Assembly (NCBI GenBank): GCA_963556255.1
Contig: OY744605.1
Location: forward strand, 10,181,326-10,245,325
Direction: 5' to 3'
Source of the DNA: Allolobophora icterica
Taxonomy: Eukaryota > Annelida > Clitellata > Crassiclitellata > Lumbricidae
Length of the DNA: 64,000 nucleotides
In this document: one piece after another, positions 10,600 to 23,257 of the stretch
Numbering within the stretch: the first letter of the stretch is position 1
Layout of the letters: each line of letters begins with the position of its first letter
Translations under genes and position numbers: made by a program
The notes under the pieces: model-generated
Databases searched by the model: none
What the model saw: only the letters and a program-made list of their open reading frames with translations
What the model was told of the DNA's origin: nothing

Positions 10600-11062
10600 A
10601 TTTTACATCACAGTCAGTTAGAACCTTACACCTCGTTGCCTCGTCAAATTTTATTTTGAGCTTCTGCTTTTTCGCGATCAAACCTGTCTTCAATTTCTTC
10701 CATTCCGGTTATATCCTCTTAACAGTGATCAAGTCGTTCTTAGGCCTAAGTGCAGACGAGAATTCTTCCGATGCTTTGGTGACACTCAAAAATATATGGG
10801 TTGGTGAATTTCCGCAAAACAATGGAAGAATATTGTTGCTTTGTCATCTGTGCAGTACATTTTAACAAGTTCACCAGGATGCTGGTCACAACAGATGTTG
10901 CAGAAGGTGACTTCTTGAGGTTAGTTACCGAAATCAACAACCCGGTGATATTGAGAGAGCTTCATTTTGCTGTGAGTGACACTACACCGTTGGCAAAGAT
11001 TTTGTTCACATTCGAAGTAAAACATTTTATTCTTTGCTCTTTCTTCCTCTGAGACGGAAAGA
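10600..11062 (-). pseudogene. Second decayed TRIM-like copy (B-box part)
   Basis: The plus strand from about 10780 (GAATTCTTCCGATGCTTTGG) to 11062 parallels 22200-22505 of gene 1, covering the second B-box and the segment before it. Frames shift and stops occur, so no B-box is intact. The part from 10600 to 10780 is weaker and probably corresponds to the coiled-coil start. Closest by eye to gene 1, unlike the other pseudogene. Confidence 0.78.
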
Positions 11063-11065
11063 GGA

Positions 11066-13124
11066 AGAGAAAGTGAAAGAGGGAGGAGATAGTACTGTAC
11101 ACAAACTTAATCATGACTAGGGTAGTACTATTCGTTGAGTGTTTGGCTGTAATTGTGAGCTGATTATTACGGTTTCCAACACTTTTTTGGATTGGCGGTT
11201 GCTCTGACTCAGTTTTCTGCTCTGTCATTGGACGAGCCTATACCTAAAATACTCAGAAATGTCAACTACGCACTCTAGACAAGTCAACTGCACACTCGAA
11301 GTTACTTTGATTTATTCAGCCTTGACAAATACAGCAGCATGTACAATTTACACAACCACTCAACCTCATTCTTCGGTAGCATATTAAATAAGATATTAAC
11401 TTCCACTGCAACACAATGTTGTGGCTCATATTGTACATGTATGTAAAACTCATACATTTAGCAATGTACTGTTACGTAAATATTTTAATGGCGATCACGA
11501 AGAATAGTCGGCTTGCGTGTTCATAATTGTTTGCGAGCGTCTAAATTGTGAAAATGGTAGGCCTTTTAAATAGGCACGCTTTAGACAAAGCACAATTACG
11601 GTTACACGGTAACACATACAATGGCCTATATTATTTTAACAAGTACATATTTCGGTTGTGAACCGAGGGGCGCAAATATTAATCAATGATACGTTATCTT
11701 TAAGGACCGCAAACTGTCTCTATCTGATACACTCTTGCCTCAAATGTCTGAAGAAAACACCAAATTTCCTCTGCTGAAAAGTTTTGAGGGCACCAAGGTG
11801 GCTTGTTGACTCCAATACTTATCTCTCTCGGTCAGGGATCCTTATACAGTTCCCAGGACCAATGCCATGCCCCAGCCATGCCACTTAAATCAAATCAGAT
11901 GTGTGTCGTAAAAAAGATAAGATTTATACTTTGGTGACGTTCGGAGAAAACGGATGTTGAAAAAATCAAGAATTTGTAGAGTTAGGCTTTGAGAAATGGT
12001 TAATTAGGTATTGTGGTTTCTCAACATTATTCCCATTCTCCGAACATCGCCCTCGATCCTATTTTAACCGTAGCCTAAATTATTAATTGTTTCATAAACA
12101 TTTCATATCAAGCCTGTAATTTCTCAAGGTCCGCCTACTTTGCATTTACAGCTAGCTCTAATCTAATCTAAGAACTTCTATTGTAATCCACAGGCATCAG
12201 TCGACGGTCTCTATTAATTAAAACAAATATCATTGTGCAAGCTAAATTCAAGGACGAGTTCGGTGGAAAGTCAAAAGAGTATGAGAAGATGCGAAAACCA
12301 TCTACGGAAGAAATGAGTCTAAGAAAATATGTTTTTATTGGGATGTGAAGGCCAGAACAGACTTTGCAGAACGCACTTGTGCCGGTAAATAGTTCAAAAT
12401 TCTAGAGCCAGCAAAAGAATAATGCGCATAAAAGGGCCTTAGGAGTCAGAAAGACTAAAAATAATATAGATAATTAACTTAAATGTTCTAGTACACAATT
12501 GGTGCATTTTAGCATTTCCCCCTCATGTATAGGCAGGTAATGCAGTGATAAATTAAATGTCAATAATGTACGTTTATATTGTGGAGTTTTAGTGATAGCT
12601 CTGACAAAGTAAGTATTTTGGACTCCATTTTAAGCCTAATCAAATTAGCTTTTGAGATGCTAGTAAGAAGCGAGTGAACAGGTCACTGCACGCTCGACAG
12701 TGCACCCTTTGTGTAAGAAAACTCACTATGTTAGGCCCTGATGAGAAGAATTAAATGTTGCATTTTATCAGCAGTAGCATTAACTACTCTTGCAATTTCT
12801 GCGTGGCCCCGTAATTCAAAATTAAAAAATAATTTTCAAGAAATCTTATTCTGACTTGTCCTATTCTTCTAATCTTTCATGCAGCTCCAATTCCGAACAT
12901 CGCCAACCGAAGCCGTCTGTCTGTTTTTCTGTCACACTACTGGATCTGAACTTGTTTGTTTTACGCTAACCGTCTGTAAATATGCTAGGTTCCACAATTT
13001 ATTTGTTGTTGGGTGTTGAAAAAATACGAGTAATATAATTAGGATTAAATAATTAACTAAACAGTAGGGCCTACGACTATTCTTTCATTACGAAAGAGCA
13101 GACTACTGAATCATAAGTTAGTCA
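11066..13124. other. No gene recognised
   Basis: AT-rich intergenic DNA. A short inverted pair GTTCGGAGAA/TTCTCCGAAC lies at about 11939 and 12047, but I could not define an element around it. Confidence 0.55.
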
Positions 13125-13132
13125 GTTATGAA

Positions 13133-13544
13133 CAGTGGCGGCGCCATACATTTTTTGTAACCAGGGCAATGAGGGCATAGCCAGGGCAGTCATACAAGTA
13201 ACCAATGCAGAGGGCGAAATTATGGAGAGCGCGATAGCGCGAGCTTAAATGTTGACCATTTAGGATCGCGCTACCGCACTTGCCATAAATCGTCCCCAGC
13301 ACTATTATATTTGTCTATAGTCAGGAGGTCAGATGGGCGATGCCCCCGGAAGCTGAACGCTTTTTGACACTTGTAAAGCAAATTTTAACATTTAAATGAA
13401 TTAGGTGAATTGATATCTCAGGCTAAAACAAATATGCCCGAACAAATTCTGGACAGGGCTAAAATTCTGGCAGGCATCGACCAGGGCAATGGCCTTTTTA
13501 CCAGGGCATTTGCCCTGGCGCGCCCTGGTGTAGCGCCGCTTCTG
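13133..13544. mobile_element. hAT-type non-autonomous element, 412 bp
   Basis: Ends CAGTGGCGGCGCCATAC and, complemented, CAGAAGCGGCGCTACACC. Perfect 8-bp duplication GTTATGAA at 13125-13132 and 13545-13552. CCAGGGCA-type subrepeats occur at both ends. Non-coding. Confidence 0.95.
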
Positions 13545-13552
13545 GTTATGAA

Positions 13553-14382
<830 letters not shown>

Positions 14383-14756
14383 GCAACGCAATCACAAACA
14401 CTAAATAAACACTACACGAAACTCGAAAATGAAATTGTTATATATAGTTTATTCTTAGACTACAGAGTTAATTCGATTTCAGCCAAGTCTCTGTACCTGT
14501 ACAGAAGATCGCACTGTGACAACATGTTGGTTTGTTATGGTTTGTCTGTGCTGAGTTTGTGTTGTGTTGTTGTTATGTTTGTATGATGTTTGTTTTGTGA
14601 TCTGTTTGTTTGGTGACTTGTGTAAGCCTAATTTTCGAGTACTGTCAATTGGATGATCGCTTTGAATAACAAGTTGTAAAAAAAAATTATAAATACATAG
14701 AGATTGAAATAAAAACTTTTAAAAAGTTAATTGACATTGTGCGAACGGCATTTGCT

Positions 14757-14906
14757 TTAACCATTTTCCTGGAAGATGGAGCGAACTTGGTCAATCACTG
14801 ATGTCACTTCTAGTGGAGGACCTCGAATTCGAATTCGTTTCAGACAACCCGTCTCCACTTCAATCTGCACTGGATAACTGCCTGTCATGTCCTTTATTCT
14901 TTTAAT
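14757..14906 (-). CDS. Gene 1 exon 5: C-terminal KH-like segment and stop
   Basis: Acceptor TTTCAG, 49 codons and a TAA. The alternating beta pattern (VQIEVETG..LKRIRIRGPP) followed by a helix fits half of a KH-like fold. Intron 4 before it is 2.6 kb and carries three transposons. Confidence 0.75.
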   Translation of the reverse strand: MKRIKDMTGSYPVQIEVETGCLKRIRIRGPPLEVTSVIDQVRSIFQENG

Positions 14907-17900
14907 CTGAAATTGAAGTAAAATAACTGTATTTTGGAGAGAAATAACTTGACACATTTGAGTCACTATAAAGTCACATAGCACATAGTGAAACCTCAAA
15001 CTGTGATGCCACAACATAGCAGTACGATTCGTATTAACGAATGAGCTTTTCGATTGCTAGACCTGTAGTTCGGAACTCTCTTCCTGTATCTGTTCGTTCT
15101 GTCTGTTCGCTAATGCCATTTCGTTCTCAACGTAAGACTTGGTTTTCAAATTGGTTTCAACCGGTGGCTGTCTCTATGTCTAGGTGGATATATTTTGAAG
15201 GTTGACCTGAGGATATTAGGGGCTTTCACCTCCGGACGATTCACTTCTAGGGGTTTTCACCTCAGGACATTTCACCTCCGGACGTTTCACCTCCGGACCA
15301 TTCACCTCTAGGGGTTTTCACCTGCAGGGGCTTTCACCTCCAAATGTAAAATAAGACATTTCGAAGAGCTTTATTGTATTTTTTTCTGTCTTATGCTCCT
15401 ATAATTATGGTTAATTATGGCATACAGTCACTGCACGCGAATTCACCTGTCCTTATCATCTGCCGTTATCAGGTTCAAAGTGCGACCGTACGTACGGTAG
15501 GCTACATACACTGTACGTTATTTTTTCTGTAACACAGGCCTACGTACGTACGGTACGCGTACGTTATTATGCCGTACGTTACCGTACGTCACATCAGTTC
15601 ATGACGAAAATAAAATACATAACATTATGCACAAGAAAAGTCAATATTAGTTGGTGATTGACGGTCGCAAACAATTTTAACCATTACATCAGTCATCTGT
15701 GGCTGTTCAATGATCTCTACTTTCAAACTTTTAAATTCCAAATTGCTAATATTCCGTCTAATGCATACTATGAAGATAATTAAGATTATATGGCACACTT
15801 CATAGGATGGTCAGTGCCAGTGGTAATTTTTATTGGTAATGCTAAATTTCGGTACCTTTCGTAATTAACTAGGCCTACGTACGGGGAGATTAATACTGTA
15901 GAGCTAAACTGATCATTTTTTACGTACGCGTACGGTACGGGTAGGCCCTAGTACCTACATCATAAGACTGTAGTTATATTGAGGCGCTTTGTGAATGATC
16001 AGAAAAACTTGTGGCATTTTAACGTACGCGTAGGTTTTTTTTCGATAACGTACGTACGGTACGCGACTACGCGTACGTAATTCCGTTAGGTAACGTACGG
16101 TCGCACTATGATCAGGTTATTAGGTGCCAACTTAGCGACCTTGGACAAGTTGCTCACCCACAATTGTCTGTGAGGAAGACAACGGGAAACAACCTCACTC
16201 ACCGCATTCCCGGGTGGATTAAAGCCAATGTACCTGCCTTCGGGCAGAGAACTCATCAACATCATCATCTTCATCACCTAGCTAGAGGCTTTCCATATCT
16301 TCTCATCTCAATTCATTTCTTATGCGCTTAATCGCTTGTGGTTAATTATGGTTACTTATGGTCACTCACGTTTAACCTTACTATGAGAGAGTGGGTGAAA
16401 GGGTTCCATGACATTTAAACACACGACAGATAATCACGCGACACTTAAACACAGACACTTAAACACACGACAGATAAACACAGGGACACTTAAACACAGC
16501 GACATTTAAACACACGACAGATAATCACACGACAGATAAACACATGGACAGATAATCACACGACAGATAGACACATGGACAGATAATCACATGTATTCAT
16601 TGTATTAACTGTTACAAAAACAAAGTTTGTGCACCACTGTGTGCAGTGCGTGACTGGTCATTCAATGTGCCTGTCTCAACAAAAGGACGTTCAACAGTAA
16701 TATACAGAAATTTTGAGCATGTTAAAGTTCGGGAGAATAAGAATGGAGAAATATATTGGCGTTGTAAAATGTATCAAACGTTCTGCAGTTTTTGCAAGCA
16801 ATAGCTCATCTGTCTCAACAGTAGTTGCATAAACCGTGATGAACAGATAGAAAGACAGATAGATGAATGGGGTACATGGCAGGGTCCTCCTCATCAATTA
16901 CTTTTAGTCGAATAACTAAAGGGGAATTTTGAACGTTAATGATTTTTTTTATCTTTTTAAATGTTTGTGTTTTTAGACAGCTTATCAAGATTCATTAATT
17001 TGTTTTTAACCGATTTGGAGAAATATTCATTATATCCTATATATATATTTTGTTTGGAATTCTCGCGTTAATATGTTTAAGTGTCGCGTGATTATCTGTC
17101 CATGTGTTTATCTGTCGTGTGATTATCTGTCCATGTGTTTATCTGTCGTGTGATTATCTGTCCATGTGTTTATCTGTCGTGTGTTTAAGTGTCTGTGTTT
17201 AAGTGTCGCGTGATTATCTGTCGTGTGTTTAAATGTCGGCACACCGGGTGAAAGCACCTAGAGGTGAAAGCCCCTAGAGGTGAATAGTCCGAAGGTGAAA
17301 CGTCCGGAGGTGAAAGCCTCTGGAACCGACCTGAGTACACGTTGTTTTTGGTGCGCTATTAGTTGATGCCTTGGACACCGACGAGATAGACGTTTCTAAG
17401 TAATAATATTAGCCGTCGGTCATTGACCATTAAGAAGAACCTGTCGAATCACTAAGAGCTTTAGAATGCAATTGAACCATTGCGGGACGGTGACAAGGTA
17501 GTATTTGTCTTTAAAGAGATCATACTGAAACGATCACCTGTCCTGGATTGAGTCTGGCGATACTCTGCTGATCCTGCGAACTATCGAGGACTTTGTCGAT
17601 GATGTATTCTTTGATCACTTCTTCAATGTCCTTCAGAACGTCATCAATCGCTTTCTTAGACAGCGCATAAATAGAGAGGATCATCCTGCTCAAGTGCTGA
17701 GGATGTCTTTCTTCGTGCTGCTCCTCACTCTGTCGACGTGGATCAGCGACAGCTCTTGCTCTTTGCGTCGCACCAGCATAGTCGTCTGAAAATTCAACGT
17801 TGCCGCAACAATCTACTTTTCTTCCAATCCAATTAAAAACACCAATGTTCCTAAATTTAGACAAATACTCTGGGTTAAACCGAAGAATATGAATTTTCAA

Positions 17901-20900
17901 ATTCTCTTAACAGAACAAATCCCAAACTGGTTCTAATACAATCAGATCTTAAATCTGATGTAGGCCTAACACCGTTATAATGCGCAAGGCATCAAAAGCA
18001 TTAATCGATGGTCGATCCTAAGCAAAACCACATTCTATAAGCAACATCCATTGGAAAGAACCATTCTTGAACCACTCTGGATCTCTGACACTGGAAGAGA
18101 CCGACTACACGCCTTAGGCAATCTGACAAAGATGGAACTTCAGCCCTGGTCTAACGCAGTCTCTTTGGCTTGTAGCACAAGTTCAGGAAACTTCTCGCCT
18201 TGATTAAATGCCGAATTACCACAAATAACCACTAATTATCATAAATAATAATAATTATTAGAATAACGAATTATCCTAAATTGTTGTAATTATGATAAAT
18301 AACCAATAGCCAAAAATTATAAGCTACAATAATTATCATAAATTAGCATTTACCATAGATTATAGTCATTATTTTAGACTTCTGACTTGGTTCTTGATTC
18401 TGTGGTGATCTGAAGCCTGATGGGTCTGTAACCACTCTACGACCTTTTTTGACGTCCGAAAGTTCCGCAGGACCATCGGCCTGAATGGTCCTCAGTTTCC
18501 TTTCTAAGCTGGCAACAGCTCGTGAATCATTGTCAACGAAGAAAACATCACACACTGTTGTTGAAGAATTATCGAGTAAGTAGTTCTTGGCTGCATCCAC
18601 TATGATATCAGTTGCTTGATGGAGCGGAAAGCCAAATATTCCAGTGCTGATCAATGGTATTGCAATGCTCTTTAAGCCTTCGTCATCAGCTCTGTTTAAT
18701 GAGGAATCCACTGCCATAGCCAGAATGTTTTCTTCATCTGCATTTCCCCCTTTCCATCTTGGTCCAACTGTATGAATCACTTTTTTACATGGAAGCTTTC
18801 CAGCTCTAGTTATGCAAGCCTGTCCTGGCAAAAGTCGTCCCTTCAATTTAATATGAACCTCGCAATCATCCTCAAGGTCAGGTCCAGCTGCAAAAATTAG
18901 AAAATAGTTCAAAATACTGTGAGTTCCGAATAAAGAGAGTGAATTGCTTCAAATATGTAACAAACAAGCAACAGAATATATTTAAAAATACATACATACC
19001 ACAAATTAGAAAGCTATATGATCTCTAACCATGAATTGAACCAAGGTCGAACCAAAGCAAACAACAGAAAATGACCTGGATAATTCAAAGATGAAATAAA
19101 TCAGAAAAATACATAAATACCCAAAAATAGAAAGTAGTGTGCTCTCTGACCAAGATTTTAACCATACGTCAAACAACGTAAACTGACCTGCTTCAGCAAT
19201 TGCAGCACCGACTCCTCCATAGTGTTTGAGATCCTCATTGGCTGCATGTACAATGGCGTCTACTTTGCACATCGTTATGTCTCCACGCATAAGAATCATG
19301 AATTTTCCGGGTCTAACTTCCACCCGATATCTCCCTGCTCCATGACTAGCTTCTGCTTGTGGCATAGCTCGGCTCTGTGTGTTATCCAGTTGGATTGATA
19401 CTTTGTGGTTGATCTGAATGCCATGCAATACTTCCTTTCCGTGCTTACTGTAGAAATAAGCAGGAATTCCAGGTCTATCAATGTCATGATCATACATTAG
19501 GATACTGTCGGACAGTTTGAGTAAGTCTTTTCCAGCCTTTCCAATTCCAGTTTCATTTCCTTTTATGATGAATGCGGGTTCATCCTTAGAAGTGTCTATG
19601 CTTCCAGAACTTTCCTTTAATTCTGCATCTATATTCTGCAATTCATCCTTCATGTACTTTGTGATAACGTCAACTACACCCAAGTCCATTGACAAAATGT
19701 GATAAAAAATTGCATGTTTATTGATGAATCCATTTAATCTTTGTAGAACATCTTCTGCAATGTTCCTTGTACATGCAGCTTTCACAGTTGGACCCATAAC
19801 CACAACTTCAAAGGATTTCATGTCAATGTATAGATTTGCGATGAAATCCTTCCACTGACCGGACTGTACTAACGATTCATTTGCTTTATTCAACTGGAAA
19901 TGCTCTTCGACTACTTCTTTCTTCACAACTTCGACAGCTCCCTTCAAGTTTTTATCATCTAAGGCAAAGACAACAATGCTTCGATCATTGCACATCCAAG
20001 AGGCAGAGATGCCTTTGTTATGCAACTGTTCTAATAGATAAGGCCTGGCCTCAGCTTTTGCAAACACCCTGCTCGTTAATTCAGATACCTCAATCGAATC
20101 CTGAACAACCGAAGTAACTTTCTGCAATATACACAGCTTAGCTTTTTTCACCACATCTGGCATGCCACACAAATTTATTTCAGTTTGTTTTACTTCGAAT
20201 TTTAGATCCGGCAGCTCCTGCTTTAACTTCTTCTGGAACTCTTCTGTCCAGATTAAAGCTAACTGATAAGGCCTTAGATTCGTCATAGTTTCTGATATTC
20301 TTTTCTTTCTTCGTTCCAGTTCTTCCTCCAATTCCCCTTTTATTTTGCTGAATAGTTTTTCAAATTCGTCTGTATTTTTCTTCAACCCAATGTATTGAAT
20401 TTCACATTGGTAATTTTCAAAAGCAAAGTCTAACAGCTTTGATTTCATTGCTGCATGTTCTTGGATTTGCTTCTTAAAATCATTCCATATTTCTTGAGGA
20501 ATGTTTTCTTTTCTCCAAGTTAATTCGTCTTCGTACCTCTGAAGAACTTTCCTACACTCTGCCTCCCAACCAGCAGCCGGTTGTTGCTTATCTTTTCCTT
20601 TGTATTCCAGTTTTACTTCCCATTTTCCTTCACTTGGCCAGACAATGCAACAATTCAACTTTTCAAGAGAGTTTTCGATGTGCTTCTTCAACTCTGGGCG
20701 TTTCAGGATGAAGTACACTGCCCTAGGATCAATAGCAGGAGTTAGGGATGTTGGAATTTCTGAGTTTATTTTCGCAGGATCGTAGGACTCGACCTTGACT
20801 TGCTTCTTTTCAAAATGTTGTTGTTTTGAAGTGATTACACGGATAACTACAAAAGAAACAATGCAGATCGGATGGAAGCAAAATCCCCAAAGTACGAAAA

Positions 20901-22813
20901 CAGATCTAATCTAATGACGACTTGTATACCGCCTGTATCTTAGTGAGAAAGGTCCAATTGGTGGTTACTTGAAGCGAAACTAGAGTAAAAATATGCTCAG
21001 TCGAAATAAGATGTGCCACTGTGAAACAGTATCTGGTACATATAATTATTGCAACAAAAGTTCAGAGAGAGCAGATTCTTGAAACTCGTCTTGTTTTAAA
21101 CGTCTCTAGACGCTGATAGGCTTGTTTGAAATAAGTCAGTAACAGAAGCATGATACTGGACGCTAAAAGTTGTTTCAACAGCTACATTGTAAATGCGGAA
21201 AGGTTATATGCTGTTTGTTTAACCTCTTAAGCGTGTATTCAGGGTTAGGATTTACCATTAATTTAAATAACAGCGTTGTTGTGTTGTACACTGTTGGACA
21301 GGTGGAACATATTTTTTTACTAGAACTACTAGAAAAAAGGATGAAGAATCGCCAGTAATGGTGCCATTATCGGCTGCATCCTCAAGTCATGACGTGAAAA
21401 GGTTAGGCATCATGTTGAACATTTGTTGGCTAATCTTTGCTTTGTGTTGTAAGCCATTTCCACTGCACATGTTCTCAACTTCAGCAAAGAATACCACACA
21501 TAGAAGCAGAGAACACTGTAATTTAACAACATAATGTATAGCACCTTTCATAACATCTACTCAGTTGCAGGTGCAGTAGCAATAATTTATCTAAGATAGA
21601 TCCATATAATTTCAAGATTACCTTATAGTGTTTTCTATTGGCTGAATATTTTAAACATCTTACCTGCATCGTCTGTGGAAAACGGTAAGATACAATCGTT
21701 CAAAGAACCGGCTTGTACATCGCCGATAACATTGGCAATATTGTTCGTATGTAAAACATCCTCAAGGCTTAGAGACTTGAAAGTTATTCCATCGCAGTTG
21801 AAATCTCGAGCACAACTATTTGTCGTCAGTAACATCAGCTCATGAGCTCTGGCCTTCAGTTGATCAGCTTCCCGGCAAATATCACCAGGTGCACCTCTAC
21901 TTAAAAGTTCTTCGGAATATTTTGTATAGCTTTCAACTGTGGCTTTAAATCTTTCCACATCTTGCTTCATGCAGTCTATTTCCTTCAGTTTTTTTTCTTT
22001 AGCTGTAGTCAAGTTTTGCATTAATATTGTTGCATGCAAGTCAATTAAATCTTTTAGCTTTCCTGCTTCGTCAAAGATCTGCTTTTCTACATCAACACTT
22101 TGGGCAAGCAAATCTTTTCTCCACTTGTCGGATTGCTCAATTGAGGCCTGGAATTCAGGAAGTCTCTCAATTACTGTCTTTAAATCGTTCTTTAGTGCAT
22201 ACGAGAATTCTTCCGATGCTTTGGTAACACTCAAACATTTGTGTGACTGGTGACTCTCAGCAAAACAAAGGAAGCATATTGTTGCTTTGTCATCGACGCA
22301 GTACATCTTGACAAGTTCACCAGGATGCTGATCACAGCAGCTGTTGCGGAATGTGACTTCTTGTGGCTTCAGTTTGTCCCCGATTTCGACCACTTGGTGA
22401 TTTTGACAGAACTTTATTTTCTTGTGAACCATAACACAGCGTTCACAAAGATTATGCTCACATTCAAAACAAAACATTTTAGCCTTTACTCTTTCTTCGT
22501 CTGGGCAGGTTCCACACATGGCTCCATTTGTGGATGTTTCTGAAAGTTTTCGAATTTCCACCATCTTATCAATGAAGAAATTGTGTGGCAAACTACAAAA
22601 ACCTTCATCTGGAATGAGAAATTCATTCCTACAGATTGGACATGCCATTTGATCACCCACTTCCTTGTCTCTTCCATACTTTTCCAGGCATTCCAAACAG
22701 AAAGTGTGGACACACGGTAGAATTTTGGGATTTGCGTAGACTTCCATACACATGGAGCATTCAGTCACATCAGCCATTTGATCTTGAATAGAACTTGGAC
22801 GACTCGCAGCCAT
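14757..22813 (-). CDS. TRIM-KH-macro fusion protein, gene 1 (five coding exons)
   Basis: Proposed coding exons: 22813-21664, 20846-19188, 18887-18354, 17785-17538 and 14906-14757. The junctions are GT/AG and the phases fit (1,1,1,0), giving 3741 nt and 1246 residues. Order: RING (about 19-65), two B-boxes (about 100-200), coiled coil (about 205-330), KH-like repeats as in PARP14 proteins (about 390-880), one macro domain (about 889-1075) and a last KH-like segment. There is no PARP catalytic or WWE domain. RING-B-box proteins are usually E3 ubiquitin ligases and macro domains bind or hydrolyse ADP-ribose, so a ligase directed to ADP-ribosylated targets or RNA is a fair guess. The ATG at 22813 was chosen because the other family members begin at the same place (MA..., then TEC/IEC of the RING). 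The model rests on splice signals, not transcripts. Confidence 0.8.
15476..16110. mobile_element. Nested non-autonomous element with GTAC-rich interior
   Basis: Ends CAAAGTGCGACCGTACG and, complemented, CATAGTGCGACCGTACG. Perfect 8-bp duplication ATCAGGTT at 15468-15475 and 16111-16118. The interior holds many CGTACG/GTACGTAC palindromes. Class unknown, non-coding. Confidence 0.88.
16401..17245. mobile_element. Second fold-back-like element, nested, different arm repeats
   Basis: Inverted arms (about 16411-16590 and 17075-17236) are tandem arrays of short units based on ACACTTAAACAC and ACAGATAATCAC, near-identical for the outer 75 bp. Perfect 8-bp duplication GGGTGAAA at 16393-16400 and 17246-17253. 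It lies just inside the right arm of the outer element. Confidence 0.88.
16667..16804 (+). pseudogene. FLYWCH-type zinc finger remnant
   Basis: A 45-codon stretch reads ...TKGRSTVIYRNFEHV... then EIYWRCK and a terminal Cys region before TAG. This matches the FLYWCH finger pattern (Gly-Arg, aromatic, then YWRC). Such fingers occur in Mutator-like transposases, so this is probably what is left of the element's coding part. Confidence 0.5.
17538..17785 (-). CDS. Gene 1 exon 4: helical linker
   Basis: Acceptor AATTTTCAG and donor GGACAG/GTGATC; enters in phase 1 and leaves in phase 0. Encodes a charged helical stretch (KKAIDDVLKDIEEVIKEYII) like those before C-terminal KH-like units of PARP14 proteins. 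Confidence 0.75.
17786..18353. other. Intron 3 of gene 1
   Basis: AT-rich, with quasi-palindromic ATTATCATAAATTA runs at 18225-18350. I saw no extra exon that fits in phase. Confidence 0.55.
18354..18887 (-). CDS. Gene 1 exon 3: rest of macro domain
   Basis: Acceptor TTTTTGCAG completes the Ala codon split after exon 2, so the macro fold reads through AEAAGPDLEDDC. The second ADP-ribose loop is present (PLISTGIFGFP). The likely donor is TATG/GTAAAT at 18354, phase 1; another GTCAGA about 35 nt upstream is possible. Confidence 0.82.
19188..20846 (-). CDS. Gene 1 exon 2: KH-like repeats and start of macro domain
   Basis: Acceptor TTTTGTAG, phase 1 on both sides, 1659 nt. It encodes helix-rich KH-like repeats of PARP14 type (for example NLCGMPDVVKKAKLCIL and ASWMCNDRSIVVFALDD). 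It ends in the macro-domain N-terminus: RGDITMCKVDAIVHAANEDL and GGVGAAIAEA. The usual NAAN motif reads HAAN, with the final Asn kept. The open frame continues past the first in-frame start-like codon (20718) up to the acceptor, supporting internal-exon status. Confidence 0.85.
20847..21663. other. Intron 1 of gene 1
   Basis: 817 bp between GTAAGA and TTTTGTAG on the minus strand; no repeat or exon recognised. Confidence 0.6.
21664..22813 (-). CDS. Gene 1 exon 1: RING, B-boxes, coiled coil
   Basis: Encodes 383 residues plus one base. The C3HC4 RING starts CSMC and ends CPICRNEF. It is followed by a Cys/His-rich first B-box (CGTC, CFEC, CERC), a second B-box (CCDQHPGEL, CFLC, HQSH) and a long helical region. 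The donor is GCAG/GTAAGA. Its length, 1150 nt, equals that of gene 2 exon 1. Confidence 0.9.
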
Positions 22814-23115
22814 GGCAGTAAAAGATGAAAAGATACACCTATTAATTAAGCAACATCTGATTAAATCGAAGTTTTTCACGACAATAATCCAAACAAATAA
22901 TTGTCAGTTTGTTTACCAGAATGACCTATTATTTGACGGTTTATGATTGAGGTCACTTAACAAAAACGCTTCTTGGTCTCATCTTTGAAAAAATCAATTT
23001 CTCTTGAATTAATTTAATTGATATAAATAAAGCATTTTTGCTTGAAAGTGTGTCATTCACAGTTACCTGAATGTCTAACATTTGGCTTATTTTTTGACAG
23101 CTTCAATCAAAACGA

Positions 23116-23257
<142 letters not shown>

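Larger units (their letters stand above)
15212..17327. mobile_element. Fold-back/TU-like transposon with tandem-repeat inverted ends
   Basis: The left arm (about 15219-15345) is a head-to-tail array of 15-16 bp TTTCACCTCCGGAC-type units, and the right arm (about 17255-17320) is its complement. A perfect 8-bp duplication GACCTGAG flanks the element (15204-15211 and 17328-17335). Long inverted repeats made of about 15-bp tandem units with 8-bp duplications are the described architecture of sea-urchin TU elements and resemble fold-back elements. It hosts two further insertions and lies in intron 4 of gene 1. Confidence 0.88.

Noticed and set aside
11936..12060. Short MITE suggested by GTTCGGAGAA/TTCTCCGAAC
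   Set aside because: Only 10-bp arms and no flanking duplication; could be chance.
15219..15345. CRISPR-like array of 15-16 bp units
   Set aside because: Units are contiguous without unique spacers and are mirrored at 17255-17320; they are fold-back transposon arms in an animal intron.
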